From Pseudomonas fragi (GTDB lineage: Bacteria; Pseudomonadota; Gammaproteobacteria; Pseudomonadales; Pseudomonadaceae), in contig NZ_NQKQ01000020.1 of assembly GCF_002269505.1 (NCBI RefSeq), positions 27,651-91,650 on the forward strand: 64,000 nt of DNA, written 5' to 3'. The notes under the pieces are model-generated. The model searched no databases and was not told the origin of the DNA. It was given only the letters and a program-made list of their open reading frames with translations. A program made the translations under genes and the position numbers. Each line of letters opens with the position of its first letter. Positions within the stretch are counted from its first letter, which is position 1. Below, in pieces: positions 19,464 to 27,129 of the stretch.

Positions 19464-21968
19464 ATGACGCAAGTCACGGTGAAACAACTGGCCGATGAGG
19501 TCAAAACACCGGTTGAGCGCCTGTTGCAGCAGATGCGTGAGGCAGGTCTGCCGCACAACGCCGCCGAGCAGAATGTAACCGATAGTGAGAAGCAGGCTCT
19601 GCTGACTCACCTGAAAAGCAGCCACAAGGCAAAAGTGGAAGAACCGCGCAAGATCACTTTGCAGCGTAAAACCACCAGTACCCTGCGTGTAGCTGGCAGC
19701 AAAAGCATTAGCGTTGAAGTACGCAAGAAGAAAGTCTTCGTACAGCAAAGCCCGGAAGAAATCGAAGCCGAGCGCAAACGTGAGATGGATGAACGTCGTG
19801 CAGTAGAAAATGCCGCACGTCAAAAGGCTGAAGAAGAGTCCAAGCGTCGCGCCGAAGAAGAAGCGCGCCGCCAGCCTGCATCTGCTCCTGTTGCAGCACC
19901 GGCTCCGGCCGCTGCAGCGCCTGCACCTGTGCAAGCCGCAGCGCCAGCACCGGCTCCAGCCGCTGATGCACGCAAGCGTGACGAACAGCGTCGCCCGGAC
20001 AAACCACGCGCAGACGATAACAATCGTCGCGGCAGTGGTGACGGCGATCGCAAAAACGCTCCGCATCGTGCCTCGGTTAAAGAAAAAGCACCGACTCCAC
20101 GTGTTGCTCCGCGCACTTCCGACGAAGAAAGCGACAGCTTCCGTCGCGGTGGTCGTGGCAAGGGCAAGCTGAAGAAGCGCAACGCTCACGGTTTCCAGAG
20201 CCCAACCGGCCCTGTAGTTCGTGACGTACAGATTGGCGAGACCATCACTGTCGGCGATTTGGCTGCACAGATGTCGGTCAAGGCTGCCGAAGTCATCAAG
20301 TTCATGTTCAAGCTGGGTACTCCGGCGACCATCAACCAGGTACTGGATCAGGAAACTGCCCAACTGGTTGCTGAAGAACTGGGCCACAAAGTGACTCTGG
20401 TCAGCGACAACGCCCTGGAAGATTCCCTGGCCGAGTCCCTGAAGTTCGAAGGCGAGTCGTTCTCCCGTGCTCCGGTTGTGACCGTAATGGGCCACGTTGA
20501 CCACGGTAAAACGTCCCTGCTCGACTACATCCGTCGTGCCAAGGTAGCTGCTGGCGAAGCCGGTGGTATTACTCAGCACATCGGTGCGTACCACGTTGAA
20601 ACCGAACGCGGCATGGTCACGTTCCTCGACACCCCGGGTCACGCTGCGTTTACCGCAATGCGTGCTCGTGGTGCCAAGGCGACTGACATCGTGATTCTGG
20701 TTGTAGCTGCAGACGACGGCGTAATGCCGCAGACCATCGAAGCTGTTCAGCATGCGAAAGCCGCTGGCGTGCCGCTGGTTGTTGCAGTGAACAAGATCGA
20801 CAAGCCAGGTGCTGACCTCGATCGCATTCGCAGCGAACTGTCCGTTCACGGCGTGACGTCGGAAGAGTGGGGTGGTGACACTCCGTTTGTTTCGGTCTCG
20901 GCGAAAATGGGTACTGGCGTTGACGAACTGCTCGAAGCCGTATTGCTGCAAGCCGAAGTTCTGGAACTCAAGGCAACTCCATCGGCTCCAGGCCGTGGCG
21001 TAGTGGTTGAGTCCCGTCTGGACAAAGGCCGTGGTCCGGTTGCAACTGTTCTGGTTCAAGACGGTACCCTGCGCCAAGGCGACATGGTTCTGGTCGGTTC
21101 CAACTACGGCCGCATCCGCGCCATGCTCGACGAGAACGGCAAGCCTATCAAGGAAGCCGGTCCATCCATCCCTGTCGAGATCCTCGGCCTGGACGGTACG
21201 CCAGATGCTGGCGACGAGATGAGCGTAATGACCGACGAGAAGAAGGCGCGTGAAGTTGCCCTGTTCCGTCAAGGCAAGTTCCGCGAAGTGAAACTGGCGC
21301 GTGCTCACGCAGGCAAGCTGGAAAACATCTTCGAGAACATGGGCCAGGAAGAGAAGAAGACGCTTAACATCGTCCTCAAATCTGACGTCCGTGGTTCGTT
21401 GGAAGCTCTGCAGGGCGCTCTGAGCGGCCTGGGTAACGACGAAGTGCAAGTGCGCGTAGTTGGTGGCGGTGTCGGTGGTATCACCGAGAGCGACGCTAAC
21501 CTGGCACTGGCCTCCAACGCTGTACTGTTTGGCTTCAACGTGCGTGCCGATGCCGGCGCTCGCAAGATTGTCGAGCAGGAAGGTCTGGACATGCGTTACT
21601 ACAACGTCATCTACGACATCATCGAAGACGTCAAGAAAGCCCTTACCGGCATGCTTGGCAGCGACGTTCGGGAGAACATCCTGGGTATCGCTGAAGTCCG
21701 CGACGTGTTCCGCTCGCCTAAGTTTGGCGCGGTTGCAGGTTGCATGGTGCTTGAAGGTGTTGTTCACCGTAACCGTCCAATCCGCGTACTGCGTGAAGAC
21801 ATCGTTATCTACGAAGGCGAGCTGGAATCCCTGCGTCGCTTCAAAGATGACATGTCCGAAGTGCGTGCCGGCATGGAATGCGGTATCGGCGTCAAGAGCT
21901 ACAACGACGTTAAAGTCGGTGACAAGATCGAAGTGTTCGAGAAGGTCCAGGTTGCTCGCAGCCTCTAA
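19464..21968 (+). CDS. infB: translation initiation factor IF-2
   Basis: IF-2 is the GTPase that places initiator tRNA on the 30S subunit. It has 834 residues. An N-terminal IF2-N domain (1-50) precedes a long charged and Ala/Pro-rich linker (about 90-240). The GTPase domain has G1 GHVDHGKTSLLD, G3 DTPGHAAF and G4 NKIDKPGAD, then domains II to IV. AGGAGAG precedes the ATG. It lies 27 nt after nusA in the same operon. The linker is typical and not a sign of transfer. Confidence 0.97.
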   Translation: MTQVTVKQLADEVKTPVERLLQQMREAGLPHNAAEQNVTDSEKQALLTHLKSSHKAKVEEPRKITLQRKTTSTLRVAGSKSISVEVRKKKVFVQQSPEEIEAERKREMDERRAVENAARQKAEEESKRRAEEEARRQPASAPVAAPAPAAAAPAPVQAAAPAPAPAADARKRDEQRRPDKPRADDNNRRGSGDGDRKNAPHRASVKEKAPTPRVAPRTSDEESDSFRRGGRGKGKLKKRNAHGFQSPTGPVVRDVQIGETITVGDLAAQMSVKAAEVIKFMFKLGTPATINQVLDQETAQLVAEELGHKVTLVSDNALEDSLAESLKFEGESFSRAPVVTVMGHVDHGKTSLLDYIRRAKVAAGEAGGITQHIGAYHVETERGMVTFLDTPGHAAFTAMRARGAKATDIVILVVAADDGVMPQTIEAVQHAKAAGVPLVVAVNKIDKPGADLDRIRSELSVHGVTSEEWGGDTPFVSVSAKMGTGVDELLEAVLLQAEVLELKATPSAPGRGVVVESRLDKGRGPVATVLVQDGTLRQGDMVLVGSNYGRIRAMLDENGKPIKEAGPSIPVEILGLDGTPDAGDEMSVMTDEKKAREVALFRQGKFREVKLARAHAGKLENIFENMGQEEKKTLNIVLKSDVRGSLEALQGALSGLGNDEVQVRVVGGGVGGITESDANLALASNAVLFGFNVRADAGARKIVEQEGLDMRYYNVIYDIIEDVKKALTGMLGSDVRENILGIAEVRDVFRSPKFGAVAGCMVLEGVVHRNRPIRVLREDIVIYEGELESLRRFKDDMSEVRAGMECGIGVKSYNDVKVGDKIEVFEKVQVARSL

Positions 21969-22039
21969 CTCGCGAGCCTCAAGAGCGAGGACGAGCCCGC
22001 GCATGCAAATGCGCAGCGCTCGGCCTGGACTCTAAACGC

Positions 22040-22074
22040 AACGCCCGGTCCGGCTTCTGTCGTGCCGGGCGTTT
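22040..22074. other. hairpin between infB and rbfA
   Basis: AACGCCCGG and CCGGGCGTT form a 9-bp stem around a 16-nt loop, followed by only one further T. It is probably a processing or partial attenuation structure within the operon, not a full terminator. Confidence 0.5.
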
Positions 22075-22126
22075 GCCGCTTTCAGACCGCATGGGTTTCC
22101 CATGGGTGAGTAACAGGTAACAAGAC

Positions 22127-22528
22127 ATGGCAAAAGAATATAGCCGTACCCAACGTATTGGCGATCAGATGCAGCGCGAGCTGGCACAGCTGATCCGTCG
22201 TGAAGTCAAAGACCCGCGCGTGGGCCTGGTCACCATTACTGCTGTTGAAGTCAGCCGTGACGTCGGTCACGCCAAGATCTTCATCACCGTGATGGGTCAG
22301 GACAGCGCTGAAGATATTGCCCAGAGCATCAAGGTGCTGAACTCGGCAGCGGGTTTCCTGCGCATGCAACTGGCGCGTGAAATGAAGCTGCGCAGCGTTC
22401 CGCAGTTGCACTTCCACTACGATGAAAGCGTCGTGCGTGGTGCTCATCTGTCCGCCTTGATCGAGCGTGCAGTGGCTGAAGACAATCAGCACCCTGAAAC
22501 CACTGCTCCCGAAGACACCAAGGAGTAA
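22127..22528 (+). CDS. rbfA: ribosome-binding factor A
   Basis: RbfA binds the 16S rRNA 5' helix during late 30S maturation and is needed for cold growth in E. coli. It has 133 residues with a KH-type fold. The conserved N-terminal RTQRIGDQMQRELAQLIRRE and the VTITAVEVSRDVGHAKIF strand are clear. The C-terminus is a short acidic tail. It ends 3 nt before truB. Confidence 0.96.
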   Translation: MAKEYSRTQRIGDQMQRELAQLIRREVKDPRVGLVTITAVEVSRDVGHAKIFITVMGQDSAEDIAQSIKVLNSAAGFLRMQLAREMKLRSVPQLHFHYDESVVRGAHLSALIERAVAEDNQHPETTAPEDTKE

Positions 22529-22531
22529 CCG

Positions 22532-23449
22532 GTGGCTCAGGTCAAGCGTATCCGTCGTAACGTCAGCGGCATCATCCTGCTGGACAAGCCACTTGGGTTC
22601 ACCTCCAATGCGGCCCTGCAGAAAGTTCGCTGGCTGCTCAATGCCGAGAAGGCAGGGCACACCGGTAGCCTCGATCCATTGGCCAGCGGTGTATTGCCGC
22701 TGTGCTTTGGCGAAGCCACCAAGTTTTCGCAATACCTGCTCGATTCCGACAAGGGTTATGAAACCCTGATGCAATTGGGCAAGACCACGACCACGGCAGA
22801 CGCTGAAGGTGAGGTTTTGCAGACTCGCCCGGTGACCGTTGGTCGCGCCGATATTGAAGCTGTTTTACCCAATTTTCGTGGGCAAATCAGCCAGATACCG
22901 CCGATGTACTCTGCGCTCAAGCGAGACGGACAGCCGCTTTACAAGCTGGCTCGTGCAGGCGAAGTGGTGGAGCGTGAACCACGTTCTGTTACTATTACCC
23001 GCCTCGAATTACTGGCCAGCGAAGGCGACACTGCGCGCTTGGCCGTCGACTGCACCAAAGGCACCTATATCCGTACCCTTGTGGAAGATATTGGTGAGCA
23101 ATTGGGGTGCGGTGCATACGTTGCAGAGCTGCGTCGTACACACGCCGGACCTTTCAGCCTGGCCCAGACGGTCACACTGGAAGAGCTGGAAGCGGTACAT
23201 GCCGAAGGCGGCAATGAAGCGGTTGACCGCTTCCTGATGCCATCGGATAGCGGCCTGCTGGACTGGCCCCTGCTGCACTTCTCGGAAGCCAGCTCGTTCT
23301 ATTGGCTCAACGGCCAACCGGTACGTGCTCCGGATGCTCCGAAGTTCGGTATGGTGCGAGTACAAGATCACAACGGTCGCTTTATCGGTATCGGTGAAGT
23401 GAGCGAAGACGGGCGCATCGCGCCGCGTCGACTGATTCGGTCGGAATGA
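22532..23449 (+). CDS. truB: tRNA pseudouridine(55) synthase
   Basis: TruB makes pseudouridine 55 in the T-loop of tRNAs. It has 305 residues. The catalytic aspartate is in the motif GHTGSLDPLASGVLPLCFG near 44-62, and the C-terminal PUA-like segment is present. The start is GTG with GGAG upstream and follows rbfA after 3 nt. Confidence 0.96.
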   Translation: MAQVKRIRRNVSGIILLDKPLGFTSNAALQKVRWLLNAEKAGHTGSLDPLASGVLPLCFGEATKFSQYLLDSDKGYETLMQLGKTTTTADAEGEVLQTRPVTVGRADIEAVLPNFRGQISQIPPMYSALKRDGQPLYKLARAGEVVEREPRSVTITRLELLASEGDTARLAVDCTKGTYIRTLVEDIGEQLGCGAYVAELRRTHAGPFSLAQTVTLEELEAVHAEGGNEAVDRFLMPSDSGLLDWPLLHFSEASSFYWLNGQPVRAPDAPKFGMVRVQDHNGRFIGIGEVSEDGRIAPRRLIRSE

Positions 23450-23611
23450 CCGAAACCAGGCTGCATCGGGGTGTAATATTTCCGGCGCAGACTGGAACGA
23501 GGGTGGCTGTTATTGGGCACGGTCACATCTCACATTTAAATACGAGGGTTTGTCCTCGGCCCATTGGATCTGTCTTGTTCGCAAGCAGGCCCTAATTGAA
23601 AGGAAAGCCAA

Positions 23612-23881
23612 ATGGCACTTACAGTTGAACACAAAGCAGAAATCGTAAAAGACTACCAGCAAGCTGAAGGTGATACTGGTTCTCCAGAAGTGCAGGTTGC
23701 ACTGCTGACCTTTAACATCAACACGCTGCAAGGTCACTTCAAAGCTAACAGCAAAGATCACCACTCCCGTCGTGGTCTGATCCGCATGGTAAACCAGCGT
23801 CGCAAGCTGCTGGACTACCTCAAAGGCAAGAACGTTGAGCGTTACAAAGCGCTGATCGCTCGCCTGGGTCTGCGTCGCTAA
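23612..23881 (+). CDS. rpsO: 30S ribosomal protein S15
   Basis: S15 is a primary 16S rRNA-binding protein. It has 89 residues of four helices with the conserved GDTGSPEVQVALLT and SRRGLIRMVNQRRKLLDYLK segments. AAAGGAAAG precedes the ATG. The 162-nt spacer after truB contains a small CTTG-ttcg-CAAG hairpin, but I see no clear promoter. rpsO and pnp are neighbours as in E. coli. Confidence 0.97.
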   Translation: MALTVEHKAEIVKDYQQAEGDTGSPEVQVALLTFNINTLQGHFKANSKDHHSRRGLIRMVNQRRKLLDYLKGKNVERYKALIARLGLRR

Positions 23882-23895
23882 TAGCGATGTTGCTA

Positions 23896-23958
23896 GAGGC
23901 TGGTTGTCTGTCGCACGTTTGCGGGTTTCCCGCAGGCGTGGGGCAGGCTTCCAGCCTC
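23896..23958 (+). other. long stem-loop after rpsO
   Basis: The outer arms GAGGCTGG (23896-23903) and CCAGCCTC (23951-23958) pair perfectly. Inside them CTGTCGCACG can pair imperfectly with CGTGGGGCAG, and the tip is GCGGG-ttt-CCCGC (23921-23933). Together this forms one extended hairpin. It is probably the rpsO 3' structure, acting as terminator and/or RNase III substrate. Confidence 0.6.
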
Positions 23959-23983
23959 AAGTTTTATCTGGACCCTCCGGATT

Positions 23984-24019
23984 CTTACGAAAACTTGCCC
24001 CGCAGGCTGTTTTCGTAAG
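23984..24019 (+). promoter_or_regulatory. pnp leader stem-loop, candidate RNase III site
   Basis: CTTACGAAAAC (23984-23994) and GTTTTCGTAAG (24009-24019) form a perfect 11-bp stem around a 14-nt loop, 86 nt before pnp. In E. coli the pnp leader hairpin is cut by RNase III and the product is used by PNPase for autocontrol. This hairpin occupies the same place. Confidence 0.6.
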
Positions 24020-24105
24020 CATCTTGACTCGGGTTAGTACCCGATGTTGCACATGACTTTCGCAAGAAACCCGTTCCCCAAGAGCCACAAAGAAGGTAGG
24101 ACACC

Positions 24106-26211
24106 GTGAACCCGGTTATCAAAAAATTTCAGTTCGGTCAGTCGACCGTTACTCTCGAGACTGGCCGTATCGCCCGTCAAGCTTCCGGCGCAGTATTGGT
24201 CACCGTTGACGACGACGTCAGCGTGTTGGTGACTGTTGTCGGCTCCAAGCAAGCTGATCCAGGCAAGGGTTTCTTCCCTCTGTCGGTTCACTACCAGGAA
24301 AAAACCTACGCCGCGGGTAAAATCCCAGGCGGTTTCTTCAAGCGTGAAGGTCGCCCTTCCGAGAAAGAAACCCTGACGTCGCGTCTGATCGACCGTCCGA
24401 TCCGTCCGCTGTTCCCAGAAGGTTTCATGAACGAAGTGCAGGTTGTCTGCACCGTTCTGTCCACCAGCAAGAAAACCGATCCGGACGTCGCTGCGATGAT
24501 CGGTACTTCGGCTGCCCTGGCTATCTCCGGCATTCCTTTCGATGGCCCGATCGGTGCTGCCCGCGTTGCTTACCACGAAAGCACCGGCTACCTGCTGAAC
24601 CCGACTTACGAGCAACTGGCTGCCTCCAGCCTGGACATGGTCGTTGCCGGTACCTCGGAAGCTGTATTGATGGTTGAATCGGAAGCCAAAGAGCTGACCG
24701 AAGACCAGATGCTGGGCGCCGTACTGTTTGCCCACGACGAATTCCAGGTGGTTATCCAGGCTGTCAAAGAGCTGGCTGCCGAAGCTGCCAAACCGACTTG
24801 GGACTGGGCTGCTGCCCCGGAAGCAACCGCACTGCTGGGCGCGATCCGTGCCGAGTTCGGCGAAGCGATCTCCCAGGCTTACACCATCACCGTCAAGGCA
24901 GACCGTTACGCGCGTCTGGGCGAGTTGAAGGATCAGGTTGTTGCCAAGCTGTCCGGTGAAGAAGGCCAGCCTTCTGCCAGCGAAGTCAAAGCTGCTTTCG
25001 GCGAAATCGAATACCGCACCGTTCGCGAAAACATCGTTAACGGCAAGCCGCGTATCGATGGCCGTGACACCAAGACTGTTCGCCCTCTGAACATCGAAGT
25101 CGGCGTTCTGCCAAAGACCCACGGTTCTGCTCTGTTCACCCGTGGTGAAACTCAGGCTCTGGTTGTGGCTACTCTGGGTACTGCCCGTGACGCACAACTG
25201 CTGGACACCCTGGAAGGCGAGAAAAAAGACCCGTTCATGCTGCACTACAACTTCCCTCCGTTCTCGGTAGGTGAGTGTGGTCGTATGGGTGGCGCTGGTC
25301 GTCGCGAAATCGGTCACGGCCGTCTGGCCCGCCGTTCGGTTCAGGCCATGCTGCCTGCTGCTGACGTGTTCCCGTACACCATCCGTGTTGTATCGGAAAT
25401 CACTGAATCCAACGGTTCCAGCTCGATGGCATCGGTTTGCGGTGCTTCCCTGGCACTGATGGACGCTGGTGTTCCGATGAAGGCACCGGTTGCCGGTATC
25501 GCCATGGGTCTGGTTAAGGAAGGCGAGAAATTCGCAGTTCTGACTGACATCCTGGGTGACGAAGACCACTTGGGCGACATGGACTTCAAAGTAGCGGGTA
25601 CCGCCAAAGGTGTTACCGCGCTGCAGATGGACATCAAGATCAAGGGCATCACCGAAGAAATCATGGAGATCGCACTGGGCCAGGCCCTGGACGCTCGCCT
25701 GAACATCTTGGGTCAGATGAACCAGATCATTGCCGTTTCGCGCAATGAGCTGTCGGCCAACGCTCCGACCATGATCGCAATGAAGATCGACACCGACAAA
25801 ATCCGTGATGTTATCGGTAAAGGCGGCGCGACCATCCGTGCAATCTGTGAAGAAACCAAGGCTTCGATCGACATCGAAGACGACGGCTCGATCAAGATCT
25901 TCGGCGAATCCAAAGAAGCAGCAGAAGCGGCGCGTCAGCGCGTTCTGGGCATCACCGCGGAAGCCGAGATCGGCAAGATCTACGTGGGCAAGGTTGAGCG
26001 TATCGTCGACTTCGGCGCATTCGTAAACATCCTGCCGGGCAAAGACGGCCTGGTTCACATATCCATGCTGAGCGACGCTCGCGTTGAGAAAGTGACTGAC
26101 ATTCTGAAAGAAGGTCAGGAAGTGGAAGTGCTGGTACTGGACGTGGACAACCGCGGCCGTATCAAGCTGTCCATCAAGGACGTAGCTGCTGCCAAGGCAT
26201 CGGAAGCTTAA
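24106..26211 (+). CDS. pnp: polyribonucleotide nucleotidyltransferase (PNPase)
   Basis: PNPase is a phosphorolytic 3'-5' exoribonuclease and degradosome component. It has 701 residues: two RNase PH domains flanking a helical domain, the catalytic second core with GGAGRREIGHGRLA, then KH (IRDVIGKGGATIRAI) and S1 (GKIYVGKVERIVDFGAFVN) domains at the C-terminus. The start is GTG, giving MNPVIKKFQFGQ. A strong terminator follows at 26234-26262. Confidence 0.97.
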   Translation: MNPVIKKFQFGQSTVTLETGRIARQASGAVLVTVDDDVSVLVTVVGSKQADPGKGFFPLSVHYQEKTYAAGKIPGGFFKREGRPSEKETLTSRLIDRPIRPLFPEGFMNEVQVVCTVLSTSKKTDPDVAAMIGTSAALAISGIPFDGPIGAARVAYHESTGYLLNPTYEQLAASSLDMVVAGTSEAVLMVESEAKELTEDQMLGAVLFAHDEFQVVIQAVKELAAEAAKPTWDWAAAPEATALLGAIRAEFGEAISQAYTITVKADRYARLGELKDQVVAKLSGEEGQPSASEVKAAFGEIEYRTVRENIVNGKPRIDGRDTKTVRPLNIEVGVLPKTHGSALFTRGETQALVVATLGTARDAQLLDTLEGEKKDPFMLHYNFPPFSVGECGRMGGAGRREIGHGRLARRSVQAMLPAADVFPYTIRVVSEITESNGSSSMASVCGASLALMDAGVPMKAPVAGIAMGLVKEGEKFAVLTDILGDEDHLGDMDFKVAGTAKGVTALQMDIKIKGITEEIMEIALGQALDARLNILGQMNQIIAVSRNELSANAPTMIAMKIDTDKIRDVIGKGGATIRAICEETKASIDIEDDGSIKIFGESKEAAEAARQRVLGITAEAEIGKIYVGKVERIVDFGAFVNILPGKDGLVHISMLSDARVEKVTDILKEGQEVEVLVLDVDNRGRIKLSIKDVAAAKASEA

Positions 26212-26233
26212 TAGCCCCCCGATACCCGCATTG

Positions 26234-26262
26234 AAAAAAGGATCCTTCGGGATCCTTTTTTT
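26234..26262 (+). terminator. intrinsic terminator after pnp
   Basis: AAAAAAGGATCC-ttcg-GGATCC followed by seven T. The UUCG tetraloop closed by C-G is especially stable. Confidence 0.92.
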
Positions 26263-26379
26263 ATGGCTAGAGTAAAGTCAGCGCCAAGGGCCATATGCCA
26301 TGAGCGCAAAGCCGCAACTTGCATGCAGATTTACCTCAAGCCATGCATTTTGCACGAATGCCATAAAACTCAATATTTG

Positions 26380-26392
26380 TAAGTTGTTGATT
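26380..26392 (-). promoter_or_regulatory. candidate IHF site upstream of the BON gene
   Basis: On the minus strand AATCAACAACTTA matches the IHF consensus WATCAANNNNTTR exactly. It ends 29 bp before the -24 element of the sigma-54 promoter, where IHF commonly bends DNA to bring an activator to the polymerase. Confidence 0.5.
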
Positions 26393-26417
26393 TATATAGG
26401 TTTATTTGTTTTAAAAA

Positions 26418-26436
26418 GTTGGCACGTGCCCTGCAA
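26418..26436 (+). promoter_or_regulatory. sigma-54 promoter of the BON-domain gene
   Basis: TTGGCACGTGCCCTGCAA has GG (26421-26422) and GC (26433-26434) exactly 10 nt apart, the invariant -24/-12 arrangement of RpoN promoters. Transcription would start near 26446, about 54 nt before the ATG. It differs from the crcZ promoter only in the spacer. Confidence 0.8.
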
Positions 26437-26499
26437 TAGTACTGATAACCCTGCTGCTGCAAGACAGCGCAGATTCTAAAGAAGACAGGAGTTACTCGT

Positions 26500-26853
26500 A
26501 TGAAGAAGTTCGCTATCGCTGCCGCAACTGCTACCGCTCTGACCCTGACCATGGCCAACGCTGCATTTGCTGCCCAAGCGACTACCCAGGCCCCGATGGT
26601 CGTGGCTGCTGGGGAAGTAACCAAAGCCAAGGAAGCTACTTCTGATACCTGGATCACCACCAAGGTCAAAGCTGACCTGGTTACCGAAAAAGGCATTCCG
26701 GGTACCGATATCAAGGTAGAAACCAACAAGGGTGTTGTTTCCCTGTCCTCCATGGTGCCGGTGACTTCAGCTCAAAAAGACATCGCAGTGTCCATCGCCA
26801 AGAAAATCAAAGGCGTTAAAGCTGTATCGGCTGATGGCCTGAAAGCCGAATAA
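26500..26853 (+). CDS. periplasmic BON-domain protein (OsmY-like)
   Basis: This protein of 117 residues has a clear Sec signal peptide (MKKFAIAAATATALTLT, cleavage likely after AFA near 24). After a short Ala/Thr-rich stretch comes a single BON domain (about 47-115) with the typical pattern of helix, VKVETNKGVVSLSS strands and a closing VKAVSADGL. BON domains occur in OsmY and in secretins and are thought to bind phospholipid or other envelope surfaces. It stands alone between two terminators. Its sigma-54 promoter and IHF site mean expression depends on an enhancer-binding protein not identified here. AGGAG precedes the ATG. Confidence 0.85.
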   Translation: MKKFAIAAATATALTLTMANAAFAAQATTQAPMVVAAGEVTKAKEATSDTWITTKVKADLVTEKGIPGTDIKVETNKGVVSLSSMVPVTSAQKDIAVSIAKKIKGVKAVSADGLKAE

Positions 26854-26964
26854 ACCACCCTTTCTCGTAGAACCGGGGGAACAAGGATCAGCAGGTGATT
26901 CAAGCAGTACGCCTGCAGACATTGTTGAAAAGGTTCATGCGACGGCCATACGGATGTGGCCATT

Positions 26965-26998
26965 ACAGCCCCCGGCGTTCTGCGCCGGGGGCTGTTCT
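26965..26998 (+). terminator. terminator after the BON gene
   Basis: ACAGCCCCCGGCG-ttctg-CGCCGGGGGCTGT is a perfect 13-bp stem followed by TCTATTT. It lies between two convergent genes and may serve both directions. Confidence 0.75.
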
Positions 26999-27012
26999 AT
27001 TTGGGCTGTATA

Positions 27013-27113
27013 TGTAGTCGCTGACGAGGTACGAGGCTGCGATGGGGTGCGTAGCAGCCCCGCCCTTGTTGTGGTGCCATTAATCGCAGCCTCGTGCCTC
27101 GTCAGCGACTACA
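27013..27113. repeat. 31-bp inverted repeat element between convergent genes
   Basis: The arms 27013-27043 and 27083-27113 are complementary at 30 of 31 positions and enclose 39 nt. Each arm begins TGTAGTCGCTGACGAGG. The end sequence resembles an intergenic repeat family common in P. fluorescens-group genomes, from memory. It sits at the 3' ends of the BON and DUF748 genes and could also act as a bidirectional terminator. Confidence 0.7.
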
Positions 27114-27129
27114 GGTTTTGCCGGCACGC

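Noticed and set aside
19840..20180. low-complexity Ala/Pro/Arg-rich stretch in infB as a possible insertion
   Set aside because: IF-2 linkers are normally like this in Pseudomonas; no sign of foreign origin.
19437..22004. 855-codon open frame antisense to infB
   Set aside because: Same explanation; infB in the sense strand is certain and the antisense protein resembles nothing.
26854..27129. CRISPR-like repeats
   Set aside because: Only one inverted pair is present, with no regularly spaced direct repeats or cas genes anywhere in the window.
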